Assembly (NCBI GenBank): GCA_016210495.1
Contig: JACQUC010000007.1
Coordinates: forward strand, 1 to 31,519
DNA length: 31,519 nucleotides
Direction of reading: 5' to 3'
Source of the DNA: Chloroflexota bacterium
GTDB taxonomy: Bacteria; Chloroflexota; FW602-bin22; JACPRP01
The stretch's first letter is position 1, and each line of letters opens with the position of its first letter. The notes beneath the pieces were generated by a model. The model saw only the letters and a program-made list of their open reading frames with translations. It made no database searches and was not told where the DNA came from. Positions 1 to 8,075 of the stretch are shown here, in pieces. The position numbers were made by a program, and so were the translations under genes.

Positions 1-1474
1 AACCGTCCTGTCCGAAGGACTCCGGACTCCTTCGGAGACGCGGCGGCTTCAGCCCCGCGACTGTCAAAGCCATCGGTCTGCCAGCACCCTTCCCCCACTT
101 CCTGTAGATATCCGCCCCCGTCTCCTTGGTTCGCCAGCTCTTAGCCCGGCGCAGGCCTTTGACAAAGGCCGACTCGAGGGAGATGCCGGTGGCTTCTTCG
201 ACCAGGCGTAGGCTGCGCAGCGCGTAGCCGACGACGTTGCGGGGCTCGATGCGGCTTATGTCTTCCCAGAAGAAGGCGCAACTGGTGTACATCGCCTGCC
301 GGTAATACTGCGCTTCCAGCAGCGCCAGCATCTTGCGCACTTCGCCAGCGCTCAGCTCTTTCGGCGCCCGGGCGGCCACAAACCGGCCCGGGTCTTCGGT
401 CCCGAGCAGAACGCTGGAGTACTCCTTGCAGCTTCGCCAGTAGTCTCGCGTCAGTCCGGCGGCCGCCGTCTCGGCGACCCGGTCGACCGCCTCGGCAAGC
501 CTGTCCAAAGACGCTCGCAGGTGGGCTTTCCATTTGCCGTCACCCTCCGTGCAGGCACAGTTCCGCTTCCACCTGGCCAGCCCGTGGGCGCAGCTCCACG
601 AGGTGTTCTCCACGATTTCCACCTGCTCGCTTGTCGGTAAATCGTGAAGGTAGTTGGCCGGCGTCGTCAGCTTGAACCCCGCGCGACTCGCCGACCGAAC
701 GAGCAGGTCGCGCAGAAAACGCTCCCGCTCGGGCTGGTGATGCCCGTAGAGCTCGCCGTCGCTGGCGATGAGAACCAGTCTTCGGTCGATGTCTGTTCGC
801 AGGAAGCTCAGCGCGAACCGCCGAGCGTCCTCGGTGGCGGCCGCATCGAACGCGACGCTGTTGGAAAGGTCGGCATCGTAGAACAGGACGCTGATTCCCC
901 GTCCGCTGGGGAGGCTGACGCGACCTGGCACCACCGGTTGCCCTACCGCCTGGTGCGGCGCGAGTATCGTGAACCGAATGCCTCGCTCCGCGAGAACCTC
1001 CAGGGTTTCGAGGTCGACGGCGGTCTCGGGCAGCCACATCCCCTGCGGCGGCCGGCCAAAGTGGTGCTGGAAATCGGCGATGCCCCAGTCCACCTGAATC
1101 TCCTTGTCCCGGCGGGTGGCCAGGGGTAGGATAGTGTGGTGGTAGGGCTGAGCCATCGCGTTGCCGCGCCCGAACTCCAGCACGTTCTCCTCGTCGGCTC
1201 GCACGATCCGCCGAAGGGTGTGCGCATCGTGCTTGCTAAGCCACGAAGTCAGGGTCGGCCCGATGTCGAAGCTAATGCGGCGGAAGTTGCCCAGCCTCGC
1301 GTTGGGACGGTAACATTCGACGTCGATCTTCTCGTTGAAGTTCCTGTAGGGCTCCGCCCCAGGCTCGTCGGGCACTTCGCCGCCAAACGGGTCTACGCGC
1401 AGCGGCTGGTAGAAGTGCCCGTGTATGCACAGGTGCCTTTCTGCTACCTGCGCTTGCCTAGGTTGTCGCGGCAT
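1..1474 (-). CDS. GH57-type glycosidase with DUF3536 domain (3' end outside window)
   Basis: This is probably an alpha-glucan-acting enzyme of glycoside hydrolase family 57 with a C-terminal DUF3536 region. The frame is open from ATG at 1474 to the left edge, 491 codons. Three family signatures are visible: HGHFYQP at residues 18-24 (motif 1), MWLPE with E150 as the expected nucleophile, and SDGELYG with D239 as the expected acid/base. The SCAHG...RW stretch further on is typical of the DUF3536 part. The start overlaps the glgA stop by 17 bp, so the two genes are probably translationally coupled and share glycogen metabolism. Family-like sequence ends near GADIYRKW (about position 100). The frame then runs without a stop through a hairpin repeat at the edge, so the C-terminus may be repeat-derived. 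The exact substrate is unknown. Confidence 0.88.
   Translation of the reverse strand, partial: MPRQPRQAQVAERHLCIHGHFYQPLRVDPFGGEVPDEPGAEPYRNFNEKIDVECYRPNARLGNFRRISFDIGPTLTSWLSKHDAHTLRRIVRADEENVLEFGRGNAMAQPYHHTILPLATRRDKEIQVDWGIADFQHHFGRPPQGMWLPETAVDLETLEVLAERGIRFTILAPHQAVGQPVVPGRVSLPSGRGISVLFYDADLSNSVAFDAAATEDARRFALSFLRTDIDRRLVLIASDGELYGHHQPERERFLRDLLVRSASRAGFKLTTPANYLHDLPTSEQVEIVENTSWSCAHGLARWKRNCACTEGDGKWKAHLRASLDRLAEAVDRVAETAAAGLTRDYWRSCKEYSSVLLGTEDPGRFVAARAPKELSAGEVRKMLALLEAQYYRQAMYTSCAFFWEDISRIEPRNVVGYALRSLRLVEEATGISLESAFVKGLRRAKSWRTKETGADIYRKWGKGAGRPMALTVAGLKPPRLRRSPESFGQDG
11..36. repeat. Hairpin repeat at left edge
   Basis: TCCGAAGGA (11-19) and TCCTTCGGA (28-36) form a perfect 9-bp inverted repeat around an 8-nt centre. 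It resembles other GAAGGA/TCCTTC hairpins in this window. It lies inside the open reading frame of the GH57/DUF3536 gene. Confidence 0.6.
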
Positions 1475-2930
1475 GCTGCTCCTTGAGCGTCAGTGCGTGC
1501 GCGTACAGGTCGGCGTATTTGCGGGCGGAAGCCGCCCACGAGTAGTCGGCCACCATCCCCGCCTTCACCAACCCTTGCCACGTGTCGCGGTGCTTGTAGC
1601 TCTCGATGGCTCTGGTTACTGCCACCAGGAGCGCGCGGTCGTTGTAGTGCTCGAAGACGAAACCGTTGCCCCGGCCGGTGCGAGGATCGAAATCCTGCAC
1701 GGTGTCGGCTAGGCCGCCTGTCCTTCGCACCACGGGAATCGTGCCATAGCGGAACGAGATCAACTGGCCGAGGCCGCACGGCTCGAAGCGCGATGGCATC
1801 AGAAACATATCCGCACCGGCGTAGATCTTTTGCGCCAGCACAGGGTCAAAGCCGATGACGATGGCGGCTCGCGCGGGGTACCGGTTTCCGATATCGCGGA
1901 AAAGGTCGTGATACTTTGGCTCGCCCGTGCCCAGAACGATGAACTGCATCCCCAGCTCTTTCATCATCGGGTCGATGGCGCTGGCAACTAGATCGAATCC
2001 TTTTTGATCCGCCAGACGGGACACGGTGCCTAGCAAAGGCACCTCCGGATCCACGGCCAGACCCCTCTCCCGCTGCAGTGCCAGCTTGTTCTCGACCTTC
2101 TTCTCGATGCTGGACACATCGTACTTGGCGGCGATATGGGGATCGGTGGCGGGATTCCATTCGTCATAGTCTATGCCGTTGACGATGCCGAACAGCCGCT
2201 CGCGTTGATCCTGCAATATCTGTTGCAGTCCTTCACCGTACTCGGGCGTCAGGATCTCCCTGGCGTAGTTCTCACTGACCGTGTTGACGACGTCCGAGCA
2301 TCTCAGAGCCAGGCTCATCAGGTTGAGCCCCTGGATGTAGAGGGGTACAAGCGATCTATACACCGCGGGCTCGATGCCCGTCAGGGCGAGGTATCGCTCG
2401 TCGAAAACGCCCTGGTAGGCCAGGTTGTGGACGGTGAAAACCGTGGCGCAGCGTGCGTAGAACGGATCCTGCTTGTAGATGGTCTTGAGCCAGGCTGGTA
2501 TTATCGCCGTATGCCAGTCGTTGCAGTGAATGACGTCCGGCTGCCAGCCGAGACGCCTGGGCACCTCCGCGGCCGCGCGACAAAAGAAGATAAAGCGCTC
2601 GGCGTCATCAGGATAGCCGTAGACGTTCTCCCGATCGAAATACCGGGAGTTCTGTACGAAATACACGGGGACGCTCTGGCCCGACGTCGTGGCCTTCACT
2701 TTGACGGGTTCGCCCGTGGCTCCGAAGGGAACCTGGAACTCGCCGAGCGCGTCAGTCAATCCATACTTGCCTTCGTCGACCTGGCGATACTTGGGCAATA
2801 TGATGCGGACGTCGTGGCCGAGCTTCCGCAAAGCCTTGGGCAGCGCCCCTGCCACGTCTGCCAGTCCGCCCACTTTGGCGAACGGCGTCACCTCCGCCGC
2901 GATCAATAGTACATTGAGAGGTCTTTCCAT
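1458..2930 (-). CDS. glgA: Glycogen synthase (ADP-glucose type, GT5)
   Basis: GlgA transfers glucose from ADP-glucose to the non-reducing end of a growing alpha-1,4-glucan in the cytoplasm. The 490-residue length is normal for bacterial GlgA. The N-terminal GT5 motif is KVGGLADV with K19, the variant of KTGGL that contacts the nucleotide sugar. The C-terminal half has SRFEPCGLGQL, containing the conserved catalytic-site Glu, and RTGGLADTV. The ATG at 2930 is preceded by GAGGAG about 6 nt upstream. The following GH57/DUF3536 gene overlaps its end by 17 bp, a two-gene glucan operon. No branching enzyme or ADP-glucose pyrophosphorylase is in the window. About 200 bp separate it from the upstream tex gene, and I see no strong promoter there. 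Confidence 0.96.
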   Translation of the reverse strand: MERPLNVLLIAAEVTPFAKVGGLADVAGALPKALRKLGHDVRIILPKYRQVDEGKYGLTDALGEFQVPFGATGEPVKVKATTSGQSVPVYFVQNSRYFDRENVYGYPDDAERFIFFCRAAAEVPRRLGWQPDVIHCNDWHTAIIPAWLKTIYKQDPFYARCATVFTVHNLAYQGVFDERYLALTGIEPAVYRSLVPLYIQGLNLMSLALRCSDVVNTVSENYAREILTPEYGEGLQQILQDQRERLFGIVNGIDYDEWNPATDPHIAAKYDVSSIEKKVENKLALQRERGLAVDPEVPLLGTVSRLADQKGFDLVASAIDPMMKELGMQFIVLGTGEPKYHDLFRDIGNRYPARAAIVIGFDPVLAQKIYAGADMFLMPSRFEPCGLGQLISFRYGTIPVVRRTGGLADTVQDFDPRTGRGNGFVFEHYNDRALLVAVTRAIESYKHRDTWQGLVKAGMVADYSWAASARKYADLYAHALTLKEQHAATT

Positions 2931-2992
2931 TCGTCTTCTCCTCGGATATTTGGATCACCACCAGGCAGAGCTGCCCAATGGCTTCTTGTAGC

Positions 2993-3018
2993 AAGGCGCG
3001 TGCCCGCAGGGGCGCCTT
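2993..3018. repeat. Small inverted repeat between tex and glgA
   Basis: AAGGCGC (2993-2999) and GCGCCTT (3012-3018) can form a hairpin with a GC-rich loop. The rest of the 197-bp gap has two related GC-rich stretches (around 3031-3062 and 3100-3127) resembling GGCGCGGTCTCC. No T-run follows on either strand, so this looks like a dispersed repeat rather than a classical terminator. Confidence 0.4.
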
Positions 3019-3127
3019 CTGTCCAACGACATCGTAGGGGCGCGGTCTCCTCGCCCTCCATGCGCATTAAGCTAGGCACCCTTAGCCCCTTTGCTCGATG
3101 CGCATAGGCCACGGTCTCCGCGCCCTC

Positions 3128-5311
3128 TTAGGCAGGCTTCAGACCCTTCATGCTCAAACCAATTCGCCCCCGCTCAGCGTCCACGCTCAGAATGCGCACC
3201 TTGACCACGTCGCCGACGGCCACGACGTCCAACGGGCTGGCCACGTAGCCGTCTTTCAATTGCGACTTGTGAACGAGCCCGTCGTGCTTTACCCCGATAT
3301 CCACAAACGCACCAAAATCGACCACGTTGCGCACGGTGCCCTTGAGAATCATGCCCTCTCGCAGGTCCTCCATCTTGAGGACGTCCTGTCGCAAAATCGG
3401 CGGCGGCAGCTCATCACGGGGGTCGCGACCCGGCTTCTCCAGATTGTCCATAATGTCCCGGAGAGTCGGCACGCCGATCCCCAGCTCCCCGGCGATAGCT
3501 TCCAGACTTACTTCGCCCGATGCAATCCTTGCCCGAAACCTGGACACCGATCGCGACAGCTCCGGCTCCGCGGACGTTTGCCGTATGCTGGTGATAAGTC
3601 TCTCGCAGGCGTCGTAGCTCTCGGGATGGATAAACGTATTGTCCAGGGGATTCTCTCCATCAGGGATCTTCAGGAACCCCGCGCACTGCTCGAATGCCTT
3701 CTCGCCAAGCGCCGGCACTTCCTTCAGTTGAGCGCGCTTTGCGAACTTGCCCCGCCCGTCACGGAACTTGACGATATTCTCCGCCACCTTCTTGTTGATG
3801 CCGGACACGTACTGCAACAGCGATGCCGAAGCAGTGTTGAGGTCCACACCCACGTGGTTCACGCTTGAGACGACCACGGCGTCCAGCGCCTTGCCCAGCT
3901 CTTTCTGGTCTACGTCGTGCTGGTAAAGCCCAACGCCGATCGACTTCGCGTCGATCTTCACGAGCTCCGCCAGCGGGTCCTGTAGTCGCCTGGCAATGGA
4001 GATGTTCCCACGCTGCGAGGCCTCCAGGTCGGGGAACTCCTTCCGCGCCACCTCTGAGGCCGAGTAGACGGACGCGCCGGCTTCGCTCACGATGACGTAG
4101 GCAAGCTTCCCACCGACCTCGGCTATTACCTCAGCCGCCAGCGATTCGGTTTCACGCGAGGCCGTGCCGTTGCCGATGGCGATGATGTCCACGCTGTTTC
4201 GCGCCGCAAGGTTCTTGATCTTCTGTTTGGCCTCTTCCCAGCGACCCTGCGGTCTGTGCGGATAGATGGTCGTGCCTTCGACGTAGCGGCCAGTCTCGTC
4301 CACCACCGCCACCTTACATCCAGTCACGTAGCCGGGGTCGATGCCCACCACAGTCTTGCCGCGAACGGGCGGCTGCAGCAGCAGGTTCTTCAGGTTTACC
4401 GAGAACACGGAGATAGCGTGTTTCTGAGCTTTCTCCGTCAACGTGTTGCGCATCTCCCGCTCCAATGACGGTGCGATCAACCGCTTGTAGCTGTCCTCGT
4501 GGCAGTGGACCATATCTTCGGCCAGCGTCGCACGCGGGCGCACAGGCCGACACTGCTGGAGCACCGGCTGGGCTTGCTCGAACTGCAGCTCGACGCGGAC
4601 CTTGACGGCTTCGTCCTTTTCGCCTCGATCGATCGCGAGAATGCGATGCGGCGGTATCTTGGCAATGGGCTCGTCGAAATCGTAGTACATCTCGTACTTC
4701 TTGTCCTTATCCTTTGCGGGGTCGTCGACCGCGGCGCGCAGGATAGCTTCTCGCGAGAAGAGGTGGCGAACGCCCTTGCGAATCTCGGCGTCCTCGGAGA
4801 TCACTTCGCTCACGATGTCTCGGGCGCCGGCGAACACGTCCTCGACGGAGTCGAGTTTCAGCTCCGCGTTCAAGAACGGCTTGCCGGCATCTTCGCGTGT
4901 TCCCGGCAGTCTCTGCTGTGCCAGGATCAGTTTGGACAGTGGCTCCAACCCCTTTTCCCGCGCCACACTGGCGCGGGTGCGCCGTTTTGGTCGAAAAGGC
5001 AGATAGATGTCTTCTACCTCTTGAAGCGTCCTGGCGCCAGTTATCTTCTCCTGTATCTCGGGAGTGAGTTTCCCCTGCTCCTGGATTGTACGAGTGACGT
5101 CGTCCTTGCGCTGGAACAGATTCCGAAGATAGGTCGTGCGCTCCTGGATGGCTCCTAGTTGGACCTCGTCCAGGCCTCCCGTAACCTCCTTGCGATAACG
5201 AGCGATGAATGGGATCGTATTCGCGTCGTCCAGTAGCTCGACCGCTCGCTGAACCTGCGTCAGTTGCAGCGTCAGCTCTTTGGCAACCGTTTCCGCAATA
5301 GGTGTAACCAC
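3128..5311 (-). CDS. tex: Tex family transcription accessory / RNA-binding protein
   Basis: Tex is a cytoplasmic nucleic-acid-binding protein linked to transcription and RNA metabolism. At 727 residues it has the family's usual size and order. A helical N-terminal region has the typical IPFIARYRKEVTGGLDE and FRPKRRTRA stretches. The YqgF/RNase H-like domain starts near residue 320 (VGIDPGYVTGCK). Tandem helix-hairpin-helix units follow (VSGINKKVAENIVKFRDGRG and a VPALGEKAFEQ-like segment). A C-terminal S1 domain lies at about 650-722 (GTVRNVVDFGAFVDIGV). The start is GTG, preceded by GAGGAG about 9 nt upstream, with a TATAAT promoter farther up. It reads away from the divergent activase-like gene. 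Its molecular role in this organism cannot be read from context. Confidence 0.96.
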   Translation of the reverse strand: MVTPIAETVAKELTLQLTQVQRAVELLDDANTIPFIARYRKEVTGGLDEVQLGAIQERTTYLRNLFQRKDDVTRTIQEQGKLTPEIQEKITGARTLQEVEDIYLPFRPKRRTRASVAREKGLEPLSKLILAQQRLPGTREDAGKPFLNAELKLDSVEDVFAGARDIVSEVISEDAEIRKGVRHLFSREAILRAAVDDPAKDKDKKYEMYYDFDEPIAKIPPHRILAIDRGEKDEAVKVRVELQFEQAQPVLQQCRPVRPRATLAEDMVHCHEDSYKRLIAPSLEREMRNTLTEKAQKHAISVFSVNLKNLLLQPPVRGKTVVGIDPGYVTGCKVAVVDETGRYVEGTTIYPHRPQGRWEEAKQKIKNLAARNSVDIIAIGNGTASRETESLAAEVIAEVGGKLAYVIVSEAGASVYSASEVARKEFPDLEASQRGNISIARRLQDPLAELVKIDAKSIGVGLYQHDVDQKELGKALDAVVVSSVNHVGVDLNTASASLLQYVSGINKKVAENIVKFRDGRGKFAKRAQLKEVPALGEKAFEQCAGFLKIPDGENPLDNTFIHPESYDACERLITSIRQTSAEPELSRSVSRFRARIASGEVSLEAIAGELGIGVPTLRDIMDNLEKPGRDPRDELPPPILRQDVLKMEDLREGMILKGTVRNVVDFGAFVDIGVKHDGLVHKSQLKDGYVASPLDVVAVGDVVKVRILSVDAERGRIGLSMKGLKPA

Positions 5312-5346
5312 GGCAATCTTCTCTCCTCGGATGGCATCAACCCCCT

Positions 5347-5375
5347 ATTATAGCATTCTACGCGCCGCGCCAAAA
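5347..5375 (-). promoter_or_regulatory. Promoter for tex
   Basis: On the minus strand a perfect TATAAT (5352-5347) sits 36 bp upstream of the tex GTG. The -35 is weak: TTTTGG (5375-5370) with 17-bp spacing, or TTGGCG with 15 bp. It is back to back with the promoter at 5377-5405. Confidence 0.6.
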
Positions 5376-5376
5376 C

Positions 5377-5405
5377 TTGTGTGGGAGTGCCCCTCGTGTT
5401 ACAAT
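5377..5405 (+). promoter_or_regulatory. Promoter for the activase-like gene
   Basis: TTGTGT (5377-5382), 17 bp, then TACAAT (5400-5405) forms a plausible sigma-70 promoter. Transcription would begin near 5412 and leave a leader of about 210 nt before the GTG at 5622. The 310-bp gap between tex and this gene therefore holds two divergent promoters and a leader with hairpins, and no protein gene that I can support. Confidence 0.5.
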
Positions 5406-5501
5406 GTGACTGCAAGGGGCATGGATGCCTATGTGGGATTCTCGCACGTGCCTCGGGCCTGGGGTGGGCTCAGGCAGCGTGTTCGGCGATGCATTGTAGG
5501 G

Positions 5502-5519
5502 GTCCTTCCGCAGAAGGAC
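5502..5519. repeat. GTCCTTC...GAAGGAC hairpin in the leader of the activase-like gene
   Basis: GTCCTTC and GAAGGAC pair across a CGCA loop. The 18-nt string from 5503 to 5520 recurs exactly at 15818-15835, inside another gene. Here it lies in the untranslated leader, about 100 nt before the start codon. Confidence 0.6.
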
Positions 5520-5621
5520 GTGGTTGCCCTGTCGCTGCCCGGCCGACGACGTCCTTCCCGACGGTGCTTTCCGCGAGCGCACCAGCAGGTTCCTTCTGAA
5601 TCTTATTGAGGTCTAAACCCT

Positions 5622-7790
5622 GTGCCCAAGATCGGTATCCCTAGAGCCTTTCACTTCTACAGATACTACCCGGCGATGCGGGCCTTCTTCGAAGCCTTGG
5701 GCGTGGAGCCCGTCGTATCGGAGCCCACGACCAAGGCTACAGTGACCAATGGTCTCAAGTGCGTCGTCGCGGAGTCCTGCCTGCCGCTTAAGGTCTTCTG
5801 CGGCCACGTGATGAACTTGGCCGACAAGGCCGACTTCGTATTTGTCCCCAGCATCCGTAGCGTCGAGACCGACCTCTACAACTGCATAAAGCTGTTTGCG
5901 CTGCCGGATCAGGTGCGCGGCGCTGTCGCCGGTGCTCCGCCCGTGCTGGATATGCTCTTTGACGTGAATCTCGGTCGAAAGGCCGTCTACAACGAGCTTT
6001 ACAGGGTGGGCCGATATCTCGGTTCCAACCGAGGCAGGGTGGATCGAGCCTGCGAGGTCGCGCACAAAGCTCACGTACGGTACAGCCAACTCCTCCACCG
6101 TGGCTTCTCGCCACTCGAAGCCCTGGAGGTAATCGACGGAGGCCCCGAGAGCGACTTCCTGGGGCAGCAGCTTCCCCCTGATGCTCCCAAGGTCGCTCTT
6201 GTCGGCCATCACTATAACCTGTACGATGATTATCTTAACCACGATGTCGTCAAGAAGCTCGGCAACATGGGCCTGCGTATCGTCACCGGCGATTGTGCGA
6301 CGCTGGAGCAATTGAACACAGGTGTGGGGCGCGTTATCGGCTCGGCTTACTGGATGAACGAAAGGGAGATCACGGGCGCAGCCGGCCATTATCTGTATTG
6401 CAACGGTGTGGACGGCGTGATCGTCGTGACTGTGTTCGGTTGTGGCCCGGACTCGATGATGATCGACGCGGTACAGCGCACCGCAAAGAAGGGCAACTGC
6501 AATCCCTTGCTTTGCCTGACCCTTGACGAGCACACGGCCGAAGCGGGCCTCGTGACCAGACTGGAGGCTTTCGTCGACACCATGCGCCGGAAGAAATCGG
6601 CCTCGTTCGTCATCAGCACGCCTCAGGTCATTGCGCCGATAAAGCCCAGCTTTGGCAAAGACCTGAAGCTCGCGTTTCCGCACATGGGGACGGCGCACGT
6701 GGCCATTCGCGTTCTCTTCAACAAGCTCGAGGTCGACTGCGTGGTGCCCCCGCCGTGCAACCAGCGCTCCCTAGACCTGGCCGCCAAGTACTCGCCGGAG
6801 TACGCGTGCGTGCCGTACAAGCTGACACTGGGCAATTTTCTGGACGCTCTGGAAAGTGGGGCCAACGCGCTGACCTTGCTCACGGGCCCGAACAACTGCC
6901 GCTTTGGCTATTACCACAAGCTGCAAGAGCAGGTGCTGAGGGACCTGGGCTATGAATTTCAGATGGTGCTGCCAGAGATCAGCGGCCGCACGCTGGGACG
7001 GGTTGGCGAGGTGCTGCACGAGGCGTCGGGGAAATCGGCGCGCGAATGCATGTCCGCGGCGATGCTGGCGTTGAATGTGCAGCAGGAGCTAGACGCCATC
7101 GAGCGCAAGGTGCAATACATCAGACCCAGGGAGCTGCGGGTTGGCGGCGTCAACAAAATCTGGGACGAGGCTATCGAGGCGATGGCCAGGGTAACCAGTA
7201 AGGACTCCTTGCGGGCGACCAGGAAGATGCTGGACGAAAGGCTGGAGGCCGTACCTATCGACAAAACGCGCGACCCGGTGAGGATATGTATCGTGGGCGA
7301 GATCTACGTGGTGCAGGAGCCATACATCAACCACGACCTCGAGGTAGAGCTTGGCAGGCTTGGCGTCGAGGCCAACAGGTCGGAGCAGATCAGCCAGTGG
7401 CTATCGGTCTTTCCTGGCATCATCCTGGACCGGCTGGGTCTGGGCCACAACGCCCGTATCAAGAAGGCGGAGATGCCCTATTTGAGGTTCTGGTCGGGCG
7501 AGACGGTGGGCCAGACTGTTATGGCGGCCGAGGACGGCTATGACGGAGTGATACAGTTGGCGCCCTTCACCTGCACCCCTGAAGTGGTTGCCCAGAACGT
7601 CCTGCCGAAGCTCCGAAGAGACGTGGACATTCCAGTCCTGACCATAATACTGGACGAGCAGACGGCACGCACCGGGCTCAAGACCAGGTTGGAAGCCTTT
7701 GTGGACCTGCTCCAGCGGAGGCGCAACCTCGTGGGGCAGCCCAGGGCCAAGCCGGGCATCGTCAAGCTGTTCCACTTGCTCAGGCCGTGA
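5622..7790 (+). CDS. Duplicated CoA-activase-related protein (DUF2229 / 2-hydroxyacyl-CoA dehydratase-like)
   Basis: The protein resembles the 'acyl-CoA dehydratase activase-related' (DUF2229) and 'CoA protein activase' families, associated with Fe-S 2-hydroxyacyl-CoA dehydratases and reductases. Two homologous halves are visible. Half one has CLPLK, YLNHD, DGVI...FGCGPD and LDEHTAEAGL..TRLEAFVD from L301. Half two has CVPYK, YINHD, DGVI...FTCTPE and LDEQTARTGL..TRLEAFVD from L677, 376 residues later. Conserved cysteines in these motifs could bind an iron-sulfur cluster. The ASKHA ATPase domain (GxxxTK/R type) of true activases is absent. The start is GTG at 5622 with GAGG about 10 nt upstream. 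No dehydratase subunits lie nearby, so the substrate and partner are unknown. The family call is fairly sure, the function is not. Confidence 0.8.
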   Translation: MPKIGIPRAFHFYRYYPAMRAFFEALGVEPVVSEPTTKATVTNGLKCVVAESCLPLKVFCGHVMNLADKADFVFVPSIRSVETDLYNCIKLFALPDQVRGAVAGAPPVLDMLFDVNLGRKAVYNELYRVGRYLGSNRGRVDRACEVAHKAHVRYSQLLHRGFSPLEALEVIDGGPESDFLGQQLPPDAPKVALVGHHYNLYDDYLNHDVVKKLGNMGLRIVTGDCATLEQLNTGVGRVIGSAYWMNEREITGAAGHYLYCNGVDGVIVVTVFGCGPDSMMIDAVQRTAKKGNCNPLLCLTLDEHTAEAGLVTRLEAFVDTMRRKKSASFVISTPQVIAPIKPSFGKDLKLAFPHMGTAHVAIRVLFNKLEVDCVVPPPCNQRSLDLAAKYSPEYACVPYKLTLGNFLDALESGANALTLLTGPNNCRFGYYHKLQEQVLRDLGYEFQMVLPEISGRTLGRVGEVLHEASGKSARECMSAAMLALNVQQELDAIERKVQYIRPRELRVGGVNKIWDEAIEAMARVTSKDSLRATRKMLDERLEAVPIDKTRDPVRICIVGEIYVVQEPYINHDLEVELGRLGVEANRSEQISQWLSVFPGIILDRLGLGHNARIKKAEMPYLRFWSGETVGQTVMAAEDGYDGVIQLAPFTCTPEVVAQNVLPKLRRDVDIPVLTIILDEQTARTGLKTRLEAFVDLLQRRRNLVGQPRAKPGIVKLFHLLRP

Positions 7791-7796
7791 TCCCAT

Positions 7797-7825
7797 TTGA
7801 CTGACGCCCTCCGGCGACTTATAAT
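7797..7825 (+). promoter_or_regulatory. Strong promoter before the structured leader
   Basis: TTGACT (7797-7802), 17 bp, then TATAAT (7820-7825) is nearly consensus sigma-70. It begins 7 bp after the stop of the activase-like gene. Transcription should start near 7832, about 245 nt before the cation transporter start. Confidence 0.8.
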
Positions 7826-7831
7826 TATCTT

Positions 7832-8060
7832 CGACAGCAATGCATCAGTGAGCAGGCGATTGTTGCACGTGGCCTGGGAAAAGGACCTGCGTGCAGCAGT
7901 GGGGCCGGGCCTAGAATAGGCAGCGGGTTGTGATGCCCGTGGGACTTCATATCTGTAGATCGGCGAACGCTAAGTAGGTTTTGGGCACGTGGCTCTTGCA
8001 GCCACCGAGCGGATCGCCGTGGCGCAGGTTCGAGTCTCCGGGCTTAGTTTATTGGCCGTA
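7832..8060 (+). ncRNA. Candidate structured RNA leader or small RNA (unidentified)
   Basis: Several helices follow the 7797 promoter. (1) An 11-bp stem with two G-U pairs, 7859-7869 with 7890-7900, carries an inner GGCCT/AGG-A-CC stem and a GGGAAA loop. (2) GCCT/AGGC is at 7909-7921. (3) CGGG/CCCG is at 7924-7939. (4) A compound stem pairs CGGCGA (7961-7966) with TCGCCG (8014-8019) and CGCT (7968-7971) with AGCG (8008-8011), enclosing GTGGCT/AGCCAC (7989-8005). This could be a cis-regulatory leader of the cation transporter or an independent small RNA. I compared it by eye with tmRNA, SRP RNA, RNase P RNA, cobalamin, NiCo and yybP-ykoY motifs and recognised none. Confidence 0.45.
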
Positions 8061-8075
8061 CAGAGGTCGGTAGAG

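Noticed and set aside
3098..3868. 256-codon plus-strand open frame opposite tex
   Set aside because: It is an antisense shadow of the high-GC tex gene with no recognisable domain. Similar shadows opposite glgA, GT9, GT2 and dnaX were rejected likewise.
7989..8003. GCTCTTGCAGCC encodes ALAA, as in a tmRNA tag
   Set aside because: No stop follows ALAA in frame, and the tmRNA 5' and 3' tRNA-like ends are missing. It is simply part of a hairpin.
8022..8044. tRNA-like T-loop GGTTCGAGTC
   Set aside because: The flanking five bases on each side do not pair (only one G-C and one G-U), and no acceptor stem or anticodon arm fits within 100 nt.
7989..8075. N-terminal extension of the CDF transporter from GTG 7989
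   Set aside because: It lies in the structured leader and has no ribosome site. ATG 8076 has one and matches the family N-terminus.
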